Assembly (NCBI GenBank): GCA_022791315.1
Contig: JAAVYW010000055.1
Location: 1-37,004, forward strand
Origin: Oscillospiraceae bacterium
Lineage (GTDB): Bacteria > Bacillota > Clostridia > Oscillospirales > Ruminococcaceae
Reading direction: 5' to 3'
Length of the DNA: 37,004 nucleotides
Shown: positions 26,209 to 36,984 of the stretch, piece after piece
How positions within the stretch are numbered: position 1 is the first letter of the stretch
How the letters are laid out: each line of letters opens with the position of its first letter
The notes under the pieces: generated by a model
What the model saw: only the letters and a program-made list of their open reading frames with translations
Databases searched by the model: none
What the model was told of the DNA's origin: nothing
Program-made: the position numbers and the translations under genes

Positions 26209-27153
26209 ATGAAGAGCAAAGTGAATGGAGTAATTCGTTGGATAAAAAATGCCAAGATTATAAACAGGCGTACTTGCAAGTTTGTCATTATGTTAATCCT
26301 TGTGATATGGATTACCAATCCCAGGTCTATTCCATTTGTGCCGCAGGGGATAAAGGAGAGGATGGCCCAAATTGCGGAGACGCTGTGGGGAGATGTGAAG
26401 ACCATAAGGGATGTCCTGCCGGTTAGCTGGGTCATATTTTTCCAGATAGTGGTGATGGGGATATTCCTTGCCCTTGTTCTGGAAATTTTAAAATCAATCT
26501 TGACTCATATCCAATTTTCCAGTAAGAGGATACAGACCTTTGTAACCGTATTCCTGAGTTCGGTAAAATATATTTTTGCTATTGTGGGGATTATTTGGGC
26601 GTTGCGTATTATGCAAATTGATACATCGGTAATTTTTGCGGGGATTGGGATTGTGTCTTTGATTATTGGATTTAGCGCGGACAGCTTAATTGCCGACATG
26701 GTTACTGGGATATTTTTGCTGTTTGATAACCAATATAACGTGGGGGACATTATTGATGTGGGTTCCTTTCACGGGGAAGTGATTAAAATCGGATTCCGTT
26801 CCACTTCTTTGAAGGACCAGGGAGGGAACATCAAAATTATCAATAATTCTAGTATGTGTAATATTACCAATCGGTCTGAGGAACAGTCGCGAGCTGTGTG
26901 TGATATTACAATCCCTGCGAAATTAGAACTTTCTGCTGTTGAAAAAAATATCACTTCGGTGTTAAAAACGCTGAAAAAGGAAAAATCGGTATTTCTTGAG
27001 GCACCGGAATTTTGGGGCGTTGAGTCTTTGAAAGCGCAGGAAATGGTAATCCGCATCGTTGCATGGGTGAATGAAGAGGACATATACCATGCACAGCGGT
27101 TAATCAACCGCGCTGTAAAACTGAAACTCCAAGAGATGGATGTTTGGGGATGA
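26209..27153 (+). CDS. MscS-family mechanosensitive channel
   Basis: A 314-residue small-conductance mechanosensitive channel type protein. Membrane segments at about residues 22-40, 70-92, 108-131 and the pore helix region (SVIFAGIGIVSLIIGFSADSLIADMVTGIFLLFDNQYNVGDII), followed by the cytoplasmic beta domain (GSFHGEVIKIGFRSTSLKDQGGNIKIINNSSM). These channels release solutes on hypo-osmotic shock. ATG at 26209 has GAGGAG upstream; an in-frame ATG at 26185 is less likely. AT-rich relative to the flanking genes. The next gene starts inside or just after its end. Confidence 0.9.
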   Translation: MKSKVNGVIRWIKNAKIINRRTCKFVIMLILVIWITNPRSIPFVPQGIKERMAQIAETLWGDVKTIRDVLPVSWVIFFQIVVMGIFLALVLEILKSILTHIQFSSKRIQTFVTVFLSSVKYIFAIVGIIWALRIMQIDTSVIFAGIGIVSLIIGFSADSLIADMVTGIFLLFDNQYNVGDIIDVGSFHGEVIKIGFRSTSLKDQGGNIKIINNSSMCNITNRSEEQSRAVCDITIPAKLELSAVEKNITSVLKTLKKEKSVFLEAPEFWGVESLKAQEMVIRIVAWVNEEDIYHAQRLINRAVKLKLQEMDVWG

Positions 27154-27160
27154 GCTTAAA

Positions 27161-27658
27161 ATGGAAATACATAAGGAGAATGAAGAATTTTGCCTGTGCA
27201 GAGGAGAGTTCTTTCAGCAGGAGAGCGCTTTTTTTAGGCAATGCAGGGAAATTGCCTTTCCCTTTGGTGAGATTCACAGCAGAGAATCGTTGGACAACGC
27301 GGCCACAACCCGCTATCAACACAGTAAAAAACTGCTGAGAGGTTACTTTTTTATTGCTGCATTCACGATACTTATCGTATACAGTATCGATTTATTGGGG
27401 GAAGACTGGTTGCCTTATGGGAATGGGATGGCGCCATGGGACAGGATAGTATATAGTGAGTATCAGCCGCAGTACTATGTGGAACGTGTGTACTACACTG
27501 TCAAAGCCGGGGATACCTTATGGGACATTGCTAAGAAGTATATGGGGAATGGGCTGGGATACCATGAAATCGTAAGGGAGAACAAGCTAAAAAATCCCGA
27601 TTTAATTTTTCCTGGTGATAAGCTGATTATTCCAATTGTTCATATTGAGGATGATTAA
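27161..27658 (+). CDS. Single-pass membrane protein with C-terminal LysM domain
   Basis: A 165-residue protein: a cytoplasmic N-terminal part of about 58 residues, one membrane helix at about 62-80 (GYFFIAAFTILIVYSIDLL), then an external part ending in a LysM domain at about 112-160 (YYTVKAGDTLWDIAKKYMGN...NPDLIFPGDKLIIP). LysM binds peptidoglycan N-acetylglucosamine. The start at 27161 has GGGGA 10 bases upstream; ATG at 27140, overlapping mscS, is an alternative. Its tight link to the channel gene suggests a wall-anchored partner, which is inference. Confidence 0.8.
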   Translation: MEIHKENEEFCLCRGEFFQQESAFFRQCREIAFPFGEIHSRESLDNAATTRYQHSKKLLRGYFFIAAFTILIVYSIDLLGEDWLPYGNGMAPWDRIVYSEYQPQYYVERVYYTVKAGDTLWDIAKKYMGNGLGYHEIVRENKLKNPDLIFPGDKLIIPIVHIEDD

Positions 27659-27791
27659 GCTTATATTAGCGTGTATAAAGGTGAGGGCGCGGATACAAAA
27701 CGGAAAGCCTCCCACTGTTTGCAGATAAGAGGGCTTAATCAATGGAAAAGAACCGAGTATATTTGTTGTTCAAGAGCCAGACCCATAGGCG

Positions 27792-27840
27792 AAGAGCCGG
27801 TAACACGCGGATTAAAAATGCGGTTATCGGCTCTTTCTAT
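27792..27840 (+). terminator. Terminator-like hairpin after the LysM gene
   Basis: AAGAGCCGGTAAC and GTTATCGGCTCTT pair over 13 positions with one G-T pair, extended inward by CGC/GCG; the tail (TCTAT) is a poor T-tract. It lies 134 bases after the stop. Confidence 0.6.
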
Positions 27841-28028
27841 TGTAGAGATATCCACTGGTGGGGAAAAGGGCTTGGGCTCTGAACAAAAAAGTCCCTATTT
27901 AACATGAAAGCGGCTGGCAACTCTGTGCGCAAGCAGCGCCGCCGGTAGTACTTGGCTTATGGGGACTGCTTTCTCTGTGGGCCTCTCGGCTTCGGGGTTG
28001 GCCTGCGCTGTACTCTGTCCATACCGCT
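27841..28028. other. Intergenic stretch without recognised features
   Basis: No gene or clear structured RNA. A short piece at 27933-27956 vaguely recalls the end of 5S rRNA but nothing else supports it. Confidence 0.4.
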
Positions 28029-28080
28029 CGAAAAGACAAGAATCCGAACCTATCCCCTATGGGAAACAGGTTCGGATTCT
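28029..28080 (-). terminator. Intrinsic terminator of tRNA-Leu
   Basis: Perfect 13-bp stem AGAATCCGAACCT/AGGTTCGGATTCT followed on the minus strand by TGTCTTTTC, beginning 7 bases after the tRNA CCA end. Confidence 0.9.
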
Positions 28081-28087
28081 ATGGGTT

Positions 28088-28170
28088 TGGTGCGGGAGAT
28101 GGGGGTCGAACCCACACACCAAAGGTACTGGCTCCTAAGACCAGCGCGTCTGCCATTCCGCCACTCCCGC
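28088..28170 (-). tRNA. tRNA-Leu (anticodon TAG)
   Basis: Reading the minus strand, the acceptor stem GCGGGAG pairs with CTCCCGC, followed by discriminator A and an encoded CCA (28090-28088). The anticodon arm is CTGGT-CTTAGGA-GCCAG, anticodon TAG, decoding CUA. A variable arm of about 11 bases (TACCTTTGGTG) and the T-arm GTGGGTTCGACCCCCAT (with T-loop TTCGA) complete a class II tRNA. Length 83 with CCA. Confidence 0.96.
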
Positions 28171-28236
28171 GTATTCAGCGCACGATTATCATACCACGGA
28201 TTTCTTGCTTTTGTCAAGGTGTGGGCGGGGCATCGA

Positions 28237-28265
28237 TTGCAATCCTGTGCTGTTTGTGCTATGAT
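28237..28265 (+). promoter_or_regulatory. Promoter of the MATE transporter gene
   Basis: TTGCAA (28237-28242), 17-base spacer ending TGC, TATGAT (28260-28265). Confidence 0.7.
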
Positions 28266-28298
28266 TTGGGGAGAAAAGGGAAGGGGAGAGGACAGAAC

Positions 28299-29675
28299 AT
28301 GGGAAGGGGATTTTCACTGAAGAGCCGGGTGGACTTGACGGAAGGGCCGATTTTTAAAAACCTGCTTTTGTTTGCCTTGCCGATTTTGTTGGGCACCATT
28401 GTGACCCAGCTCTATAATGTGGCGGACTCGGTGATTGTGGGGCAGATGGTGGGGACGGATGCGCTGGCGGCGGTGTCGGCGGCGTCGCCGGTGATGAGTA
28501 TTATCAATATGTTCCTCATCGGGCTCTCGGCGGGCTCCAATGTGGTGATTGCCCAGCGGGTGGGGGCCAAGGACAATAGGGCGCTCCAGCGGGCGCTGGG
28601 TTCCATTAGCTGCCTGACGCTGCTCTGCGCGCTCTTTATCACAGCGGCAGGGCTGGCGGCCAGCAGGCCCCTGCTGGAGGTGCTGGGCACGCCGGAGGGG
28701 ATTTTCCAGGATGCCAGGCTCTATCTGGTGGCGGTATATCTGGGCACCACCGGGAACCTGGTATATCAGATGGGCTCCGGCGCGCTGCGGGGGATGGGGG
28801 ACTCCATGTGGCCCTTTGTGTTCCTGGTGTTTTGCAGCGGGCTCAATATCCTGCTGGATATTCTGGCAGTGCAGATGTTCCATCTGGGGGTGCTGGGGGT
28901 GGGGATTGCCACCTCGCTGTCCCAGCTGGTGTCAGGGTTGGGAATCCTGTTCCGCTTAAACCGGGGCGGCTATGGGGTGAAGGTGACGTTTGCCACCCTG
29001 CGGCTGGACAAGGAGGAGGCAAAGCAGGTGGCTGCCATTGGCCTGCCCGCTGCCATCCAGAACATCGGCAACGCCATTGCGGCGCTGTGTGTGCAGTCTT
29101 CGGTGAATGTGTTCGGCGCGGCCTTTATTGCGGCCAACAGCATTGTCACCAAGGTGGACGACATGATTAACATCCCCATTATCGCCCTGAGCACGGCGCT
29201 TTGTACCTTTGTGGGGCAGAATATGGGCCTCCTGCGGCTGGACCGCATCAAAAAGGGGATTAACAGCAGCATTGCCGCGCTGTGCGGGCTGGGGGTGGTG
29301 ATGTGCGGGGTGCTGATTGCGCTGCGGAACGTCTTCCCCCTCCTCTTCACCACCGAGACGGAGGTGGCGGGCTATGCAGCCCAGGGGCTTTTTATCCTCT
29401 CGTTCATGTGCCTTTTCCATGGCATTGACCGCTGTTTGGTCAACGCCATGCGGGGGGCGGGAAAGTCTGTGGTGCCCATGATTACCGCCCAGTTCGGCGC
29501 TTTTTCCCGCATCCCGCTGGCCTATTTCCTGGCTGTGAAGACCGGCAACTGCCTGGGCATCTTCTGGGCTTTGCTTATCGCCTCCCTGCTGCGCACCCTG
29601 GCAATTGCCTTTTACTACTACGGCGGCGGCTGGAAGCGGGCGGTGGAAAAATTTGAGCAGCGTGCAGTGCGATAG
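28299..29675 (+). CDS. MATE-family efflux transporter
   Basis: A 458-residue, roughly 12-helix transporter of the multidrug and toxic compound extrusion type (NorM/DinF-like branch common in Clostridia). Typical N terminus DLTEGPIFKNLLLFALPILLGTIVTQLYNVADSVIVGQMVGTDALAAV, repeat-half motif GLPAAIQNIGNAIA, and the conserved ending region CLVNAMRGAGKSVVPM. Energy source is a sodium or proton gradient; substrate unknown. The start ATG at 28299 is preceded by GGGGAGAGG. A larger in-frame reading upstream runs through the tRNA on the other strand and is not real. It is separated by about 95 bases from a GNAT gene. Confidence 0.92.
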   Translation: MGRGFSLKSRVDLTEGPIFKNLLLFALPILLGTIVTQLYNVADSVIVGQMVGTDALAAVSAASPVMSIINMFLIGLSAGSNVVIAQRVGAKDNRALQRALGSISCLTLLCALFITAAGLAASRPLLEVLGTPEGIFQDARLYLVAVYLGTTGNLVYQMGSGALRGMGDSMWPFVFLVFCSGLNILLDILAVQMFHLGVLGVGIATSLSQLVSGLGILFRLNRGGYGVKVTFATLRLDKEEAKQVAAIGLPAAIQNIGNAIAALCVQSSVNVFGAAFIAANSIVTKVDDMINIPIIALSTALCTFVGQNMGLLRLDRIKKGINSSIAALCGLGVVMCGVLIALRNVFPLLFTTETEVAGYAAQGLFILSFMCLFHGIDRCLVNAMRGAGKSVVPMITAQFGAFSRIPLAYFLAVKTGNCLGIFWALLIASLLRTLAIAFYYYGGGWKRAVEKFEQRAVR

Positions 29676-29714
29676 GGGTACCCCTTTCCCTTTTGATTCC
29701 CAGGACAGCGCACA

Positions 29715-29742
29715 GGGCGCCGGCCTTTTGGGCCGGGCGCCT
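29715..29742 (+). terminator. GC-rich hairpin after MATE gene
   Basis: GGCGCCGGCC and GGCCGGGCGCC pair with a small bulge around TTTTG. No T-tract follows, so termination may be partial. Confidence 0.4.
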
Positions 29743-29769
29743 CAAATTTACTGGAAGAAGGTTTATGGT

Positions 29770-30582
29770 ATGCTGAAAAGATTAACCAGTATAGACGGAT
29801 ACATGGATTTTATCGCTGAAATAGGCGCAGACCCGGACTTTCACGACCCGTTGCGCAATGAAGAGCAGATGCAGTGCAACTTATTGGATGCCCTGAACAA
29901 ACCGGCCCATCAAGTCTGGGGCGTTTTTGAGGGGGAGACGATAATAGGCCTGTTTGTGTTTTTGATATTAGAAGAGGAGGCCTACATGGAAATGCTCGTG
30001 GGCCTATCCCGCACCTTAAGGGCCTATGAGGAGATGCTGTCTTTCCTAAAGGGGAAGTACCAGGGCTATCAAGCGGATTTTGTCTATCACGCGAAGAACC
30101 ATTTGCTCCACCGGCTCTTGCAGGGCGAAAAGGTGAAATTTGACACGGAACAGCAAAAAATGGTGCTGAAAAGGGAGGTTCCGTATCAGAGCAGCCATCG
30201 GATTGAGCTGTATCGCCCGAAATACAGGAAACAGTATTGCGCAATACACCTGGAAGAGGGGTATTGGACGGCGGACAAGGTCATTGACGCGCCGGACAGG
30301 TTCCGGATTATCCTTGCCATCGAGAAAAACGAGGTGGTGGGCTATATTGATGTGACGTACAAGTACGAGGAAAACGAGCCCTTTGACGTATTTGTAAAAG
30401 AAGAATATCGGAAAAGGGGATATGGGAAAGCAATGCTCGCCAAGGCGATAGCGCTGAACGGGCCCAAGGCAATGATGCTCTTAGTCAATGTGGACAACGC
30501 GGCTGCGATTGCGCTGTATGAGTCCCTGGGATTTGTCAAATCAATTGGGGAAAACAGTATAACGGCCCATGTTTGCCTATAG
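29770..30582 (+). CDS. GNAT-family N-acetyltransferase
   Basis: A 270-residue protein. The C-terminal half is a GNAT acetyltransferase with VVGYIDVTYKYEENEPFDVFVKEEYRKRGYGKAMLAKAI (acetyl-CoA pyrophosphate loop RKRGYGKA) and NVDNAAAIALYESLGFVK. The N-terminal 130 residues look like a degenerate second acetyltransferase-like domain (ALNKPAHQVWGVFEGETIIGLFVFLI), as in two-domain GNAT proteins. ATG at 29770 has GAAGG nine bases upstream. It converges on the helicase fusion gene with only 9 bases between stop codons. Substrate unknown. Confidence 0.85.
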   Translation: MLKRLTSIDGYMDFIAEIGADPDFHDPLRNEEQMQCNLLDALNKPAHQVWGVFEGETIIGLFVFLILEEEAYMEMLVGLSRTLRAYEEMLSFLKGKYQGYQADFVYHAKNHLLHRLLQGEKVKFDTEQQKMVLKREVPYQSSHRIELYRPKYRKQYCAIHLEEGYWTADKVIDAPDRFRIILAIEKNEVVGYIDVTYKYEENEPFDVFVKEEYRKRGYGKAMLAKAIALNGPKAMMLLVNVDNAAAIALYESLGFVKSIGENSITAHVCL

Positions 30583-30591
30583 GCCATATTC

Positions 30592-33732
<3,141 letters not shown>

Positions 33733-33769
33733 GGGGAGACCTCCTGGCGAAAAATGTAGATTTTTGGAT

Positions 33770-33778
33770 ATTATATCA
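33770..33778 (-). promoter_or_regulatory. Extended -10 promoter of the EndoQ-UvrD gene
   Basis: Minus-strand TGATATAAT, about 38 bases before the start codon; no good -35. It is divergent from the proS T-box promoter. Confidence 0.6.
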
Positions 33779-33827
33779 TAAAGTGTTTTCCATGGCTAGA
33801 ACGGGGGAGATTTCCTGAAAGTTCCTC

Positions 33828-33856
33828 TTGACAATCTCCCTTGCTGCCGCTATAAT
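33828..33856 (+). promoter_or_regulatory. Consensus sigma-A promoter of proS
   Basis: TTGACA (33828-33833), exactly 17 bases, TATAAT (33851-33856): a perfect consensus promoter, about 340 bases before the proS start codon. Confidence 0.92.
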
Positions 33857-33862
33857 GAGAAA

Positions 33863-34140
33863 AACAAAACGGCTGTGAGAAGAAATAGTAGGCGGGCTGC
33901 GATGGTGCAGAGAGAGGGCGGTTGGTGCGAGCCCTTCCGGAGAGCCGGCCGAACCCCCTCTTTGAGCTGCAGCGCGTAAGAAGCGCTGCCGGGACTCCCC
34001 CGTTACCGGGAGAAGGCATCGGGCCCTTTGCCGCCCCGTGCCCGCAGAGTGCGGAGGATTCCCTCCGAAGTTAGGTGGTAACGCGGATTTTGATTCGCCC
34101 TAAGCTGGTCATGGGACTGGCTTGGGGCGTTTTTTGTTTT
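33863..34140 (+). ncRNA. Proline T-box riboswitch
   Basis: The leader between the promoter and proS has the T-box architecture. Stem I contains GCAG...GAGAGAGGG pairing with CCCTCTTT...GCTGC; GAA followed by CCCCCT (33951-33959) offers a CCC or CCT proline specifier. The antiterminator T-box sequence AGGTGGTAACGCGG is at 34073-34086. The terminator stem CGCCCTAAGC/GCTTGGGGCG (34096-34105 with 34120-34129) is followed by six T. Uncharged tRNA-Pro should stabilise the antiterminator and switch proS on. Confidence 0.92.
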
Positions 34141-34198
34141 TCCGCACAGGCGCGGGGCACAGCCGGGGCTTTGGGAAAATGGAAAGGAGCGTATCGCA

Positions 34199-35488
34199 AT
34201 GAGAATGAGCAAACTGGTGGGAACCAGGACAAAAGAGCATCCGGCGGGCTGTGTCCTTGATAGCCACGCCCTGATGATGCGGGGCGGGTACTTGAAAGGG
34301 GTGTGCGCCGGGATTTACTCCCAGTTTTTGCCGCTTACCAGGGTGTGCAGAAAGATAGAGGACATCATCCGGGAGGAGATGGATGCCTTAGAGGGGCAGG
34401 AGGTGCTGTTCCCTGTGGCGCTGCCTGGGGCACTGTGGAGAGAGTCGGGGCGGTATGAGAGCGTGGGGAACGAGCTGCTGCGGTTCCGGGACCGGGGCGG
34501 GGCGGAGATGGTGCTGGGCATGACCCATGAGGAGGCCGCCGTACACCTGGTGCGGGACTACGGGGTGAGCTATGGCCGCTATCCCTTTTTTATCTACCAA
34601 ATCCAGACTAAGTTCCGGGATGAGGCCAGAGCGCGCGGAGGGCTCATCCGGGTGCGGGAGTTCCGGATGAAGGACGGGTATTCCTTCCACACCTCGCAGG
34701 GGGATTTGGAGCAGTTTTTTGCCCGCTGCCTGCGGGCCTATGAGCGCATCTTTGCCCGGGTGGGGCTGCCCCAGGTACAGGCCATTGCCTCGGATTCCGG
34801 CATGATGGGCGGGGAAGTGTCCTATGAATTTACCCTGCTCACCCCGGCGGGGGAGGACTCGGTGGGGCACTGCCCCTGCTGCGGGCGCTGGTTTCATTTG
34901 GAGGCGGCGGAGGGGGCTGCCTGTCCCGCCTGCGGGGCGGAAAACCCGGTTATTTCCCGGGGAATTGAGGTGGGGCATATCTTCCAGCTGGGGGACAAGT
35001 ACACCAAGGCCATGGGGATGCGCTATACCGATGAGAGCGGGGCTTCCCGCGCGCCGGTGATGGGGTGCTATGGCATTGGCATCGGGCGGCTGGCGGCCTC
35101 TGTGTGCGAGGCCTCCCACGATAGCCACGGGCCCATCTGGCCGGTGACGGTGGCTCCCTGGCAGGTACACCTCTGCGCACTGCGGGCCGGGGAGGGGGCA
35201 GTGAGAGAGGCGGCGGAAAGGCTCTACGTACTTCTGGGGAAGGGGCGCACCCTTTATGACGAAAGGGATGTGAGCCCTGGGGTGCAGCTGGCCGACGCGG
35301 ACTTGCTGGGCGCGCCGGTACGGGTGGTGCTGGGGCCCAGGGATTTGGCAGAGGGGCTCTGCCAGGTGGAGAGCAGGGACAGGGCGCGCCGGGAGACAGT
35401 GCCCATTGCCCAGGCGGCGGAAACAGTGGAGAGGATGCTGGCGGAGATGAGGCGGGAGATAGAGGGAGGGGGATTGGAGAGGGAGTAA
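34199..35488 (+). CDS. proS: Prolyl-tRNA synthetase without editing insertion
   Basis: A 429-residue class II synthetase of the bacterial ProRS type. Motif 2 region YQIQTKFRDEARARGGLIRVREFRMKDGYSFH and motif 3 region GCYGIGIGRLAAS are clear, as is EVGHIFQLGDKYTKAMG. The usual editing (INS) domain of about 180 residues between motifs 2 and 3 is missing; in its place are about 35 residues with a possible zinc ribbon, C225-x2-C228 and C242-x2-C245. The anticodon domain (HLCALRAGEGAVREAAE...) is present. AAGGAG lies 8 bases before the ATG. Expression is under the proline T-box. Trans-editing of Ala-tRNA-Pro would need a YbaK/ProXp-type protein elsewhere. Confidence 0.93.
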   Translation: MRMSKLVGTRTKEHPAGCVLDSHALMMRGGYLKGVCAGIYSQFLPLTRVCRKIEDIIREEMDALEGQEVLFPVALPGALWRESGRYESVGNELLRFRDRGGAEMVLGMTHEEAAVHLVRDYGVSYGRYPFFIYQIQTKFRDEARARGGLIRVREFRMKDGYSFHTSQGDLEQFFARCLRAYERIFARVGLPQVQAIASDSGMMGGEVSYEFTLLTPAGEDSVGHCPCCGRWFHLEAAEGAACPACGAENPVISRGIEVGHIFQLGDKYTKAMGMRYTDESGASRAPVMGCYGIGIGRLAASVCEASHDSHGPIWPVTVAPWQVHLCALRAGEGAVREAAERLYVLLGKGRTLYDERDVSPGVQLADADLLGAPVRVVLGPRDLAEGLCQVESRDRARRETVPIAQAAETVERMLAEMRREIEGGGLERE

Positions 35489-35527
35489 GGGGCAGGAGCT
35501 TAAAAGCGGAAAAAGGGCAAGACAAAG

Positions 35528-35550
35528 AGCCCGATGGGGAAATCGGGCCA
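35528..35550. other. Small hairpin between proS and recombinase genes
   Basis: GCCCGAT-GGGGAA-ATCGGGC; no T-tract. A similar hairpin (CCCGAT-GGGA-ATCGGG) follows rsmA at about 16890-16906. Its role is unclear; it may weakly terminate the two convergent genes. Confidence 0.4.
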
Positions 35551-35568
35551 GTGCCTGGTGCAAAGGGG

Positions 35569-36201
35569 CTACTTTTCGGGGCCGGGGAGAGGGAAGTCTT
35601 CCAGGTCCTCGGCCAGGGCGCGTACCTTGCTGTAAAAAGTGCTCACCGGCATGGCGCACGCTAGGGCGGCCTCCCGTAAAGTGAGCTCCTTGTTTTTCCA
35701 TGCCAAGAGCATCTGTTCAAAGTTTTCCGGCGTTGGGTTCGGCGGACGGCCAAAACGGACCCCCCGCGCCTGTGCAGCTGCAATGCCCTCGGCCTGCCTG
35801 CGGCGGATGTTGTCCCGCTCGGTTTCCGCTACATAGCTGAGAAGCTGAAGGACCATGTCTGCGATGAAGACGCCAGTGAGATCCCGGTTCTGTGTGCGGG
35901 TGTCCAGCAGGGGCATGTCCAGGATAAGGACATCTGCCCCTTTCTCCTTTGTCACCCGCCGCCATTGTTCCAGAATTTCAGTGTAATTCCTGCCCAGTCG
36001 ATCAATGCTGGCCACGATAAGCAAATCCCCGGGCCGCAGCCTGCGCAGCAGCCTACGCCATGCGGGACGCCTGAAATTGTTCCCGCTTTGCTTATCGATG
36101 TACAGATTGCCGGGGGGAACCTCATATTCCGCCAGCGCGTCCAGCTGCCGCGCCTCGTTCTGCTCTCGGGTGGATACCCTTACGTATCCGTACCACTCCA
36201 T
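35569..36201 (-). CDS. Small serine recombinase (resolvase/invertase type)
   Basis: A 210-residue serine site-specific recombinase. The catalytic Ser10 sits in YGYVRVSTREQ, followed by QLDALAEY, RPAWRRLLRRLRPGDLLIVASIDRLGRNYTEI and the long dimer helix with SYVAETERDNIRRRQAEGIAAA. The C-terminal residues about 160-195 form a Hin-like helix-turn-helix (LTLREAALACAMPVSTFYSKVRAL). The size fits resolvases and DNA invertases, not large integrases. GGAGG lies 10 bases before the ATG. It reads away from the palindromic inverted repeat whose nearest palindrome starts 345 bases upstream; whether it acts there is untested. No transposase accompanies it. Confidence 0.92.
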   Translation of the reverse strand: MEWYGYVRVSTREQNEARQLDALAEYEVPPGNLYIDKQSGNNFRRPAWRRLLRRLRPGDLLIVASIDRLGRNYTEILEQWRRVTKEKGADVLILDMPLLDTRTQNRDLTGVFIADMVLQLLSYVAETERDNIRRRQAEGIAAAQARGVRFGRPPNPTPENFEQMLLAWKNKELTLREAALACAMPVSTFYSKVRALAEDLEDFPLPGPEK

Positions 36202-36231
36202 AACGCAAAAACCTCCGTCCTCTTCCTCCCT

Positions 36232-36240
36232 ATTATATCA
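36232..36240 (-). promoter_or_regulatory. Extended -10 promoter of the recombinase gene
   Basis: Minus-strand TGATATAAT, about 31 bases before the start; the -35 is weak. Confidence 0.6.
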
Positions 36241-36546
36241 GAGCTCTCCTCAGATTTCGACAAATTTTTACAGATTCTGCACGGAAATTTGGGAGCTTGC
36301 AGAATTCCTAGCATTTGTATCGTTCCCCATTCTCTGGGAAAAAACCGCCGGAGCCCTCTGCTTGGCCCGGCAGTTTTTATCGCTTTCCCCTTTTTGCCCT
36401 GAGATTGTTCAAAAATGTCCCCCTGGCTTTTTCGTTTTTCGCTGTTCACCATTTCCTTTCTCTATTTTTGCGTTTTTTGGAGTTCCCTCACCTTAAATAG
36501 GGAAAAACGGCTGGGTTTTAACGATTCTTTCACCATCAGGGCAGTA
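36241..36546. other. Intergenic region between recombinase and inverted repeat
   Basis: About 300 bases of AT/pyrimidine-rich DNA with no credible gene. A weak stem GCCGG/CCGGC followed by AGTTTTT occurs at about 36347-36379. Confidence 0.4.
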
Positions 36547-36594
36547 AAAAACCTCTTGTTCAGAAAAGTGTACTTTTCTGAACAAGAGGTTTTT
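36547..36594. terminator. Palindrome P2, right copy; likely bidirectional terminator
   Basis: 48-base perfect palindrome, five A at the start and five T at the end, 23-base arms, centre GT. It differs from the left P2 at one base pair of the stem, changed on both arms. Confidence 0.8.
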
Positions 36595-36716
36595 CTATTT
36601 TTGTCGAGTTTGCGTTCCCTTCCCGACCGCCTTCATTACCACTTTTCGGTCACTTCACCTCAAACACAACACCTTTTTCCTATTTTTTTTCTATTTCCAA
36701 GCCCCCTCACTCTTCC

Positions 36717-36760
36717 CCCTGTTTTGTTCAGAAAAGTACACTTTTCTGAACAAAACAGGG
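36717..36760. repeat. Palindrome P1, right copy
   Basis: 44-base palindrome, perfect 21-base arms, centre AC. It ends 11 bases before the csrA ribosome binding site, so in the mRNA it would form a strong 5' hairpin just upstream of the site. Confidence 0.85.
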
Positions 36761-36786
36761 CTTCTTCAAACAGGGAGGTTTGTCAA

Positions 36787-36984
36787 ATGTTAGTGTTGGG
36801 AAGGAACTTAAACGAGCCTGTGGTTATCGACGGGAAAATCTTTGTCAAGGTTGTCAGAGGCAAGCAGGGTGGCTTTAAAATCGCCATCGACGCCCCTCGT
36901 GATGTCTCTATCTTCCGCGGGGAGCTCTTCCCCGGTATCGAAAAAGTGGAGGCTAAATGGGCCAAGGTCTTCGGGGAAAAGTAG
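36787..36984 (+). CDS. csrA: Carbon storage regulator CsrA
   Basis: A 65-residue CsrA, a dimeric RNA-binding protein that represses translation by binding GGA motifs near ribosome binding sites. MLVLGRNLNEPVVIDGKIFVKVV matches the first strands; IAIDAPRDVSIFRGELF holds the RNA-binding Arg44. In Firmicutes csrA normally sits beside fliW and flagellar genes; here it stands alone next to a recombinase. ATG at 36787 follows AGGGAGG by 8 bases; that site itself contains GGA, so autoregulation is plausible. Upstream in-frame codons run through the palindrome and are not coding. Confidence 0.93.
   Translation: MLVLGRNLNEPVVIDGKIFVKVVRGKQGGFKIAIDAPRDVSIFRGELFPGIEKVEAKWAKVFGEK

Larger units (their letters stand above)
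36547..36791. repeat. Right copy of the 245-bp inverted repeat (csrA leader)
   Basis: Gapless reverse complement of positions 1-245 with about 10 mismatches. Contains palindrome P2 (36547-36594), a spacer whose plus strand is strikingly poor in G, palindrome P1 (36717-36760), the AGGGAGG ribosome binding site (36772-36778) and the csrA start codon. Confidence 0.93.

Noticed and set aside
27933-27975. Short likeness to the 3' part of 5S rRNA
   Set aside because: Only about 20 bases (CAGCGCCG...GGTAGTACTTGG) resemble it; the rest of a 5S molecule and any rRNA neighbours are absent.
28059-28298. In-frame extension upstream of the MATE gene
   Set aside because: It runs through the tRNA-Leu gene on the opposite strand; the transporter's natural N terminus and promoter lie downstream.
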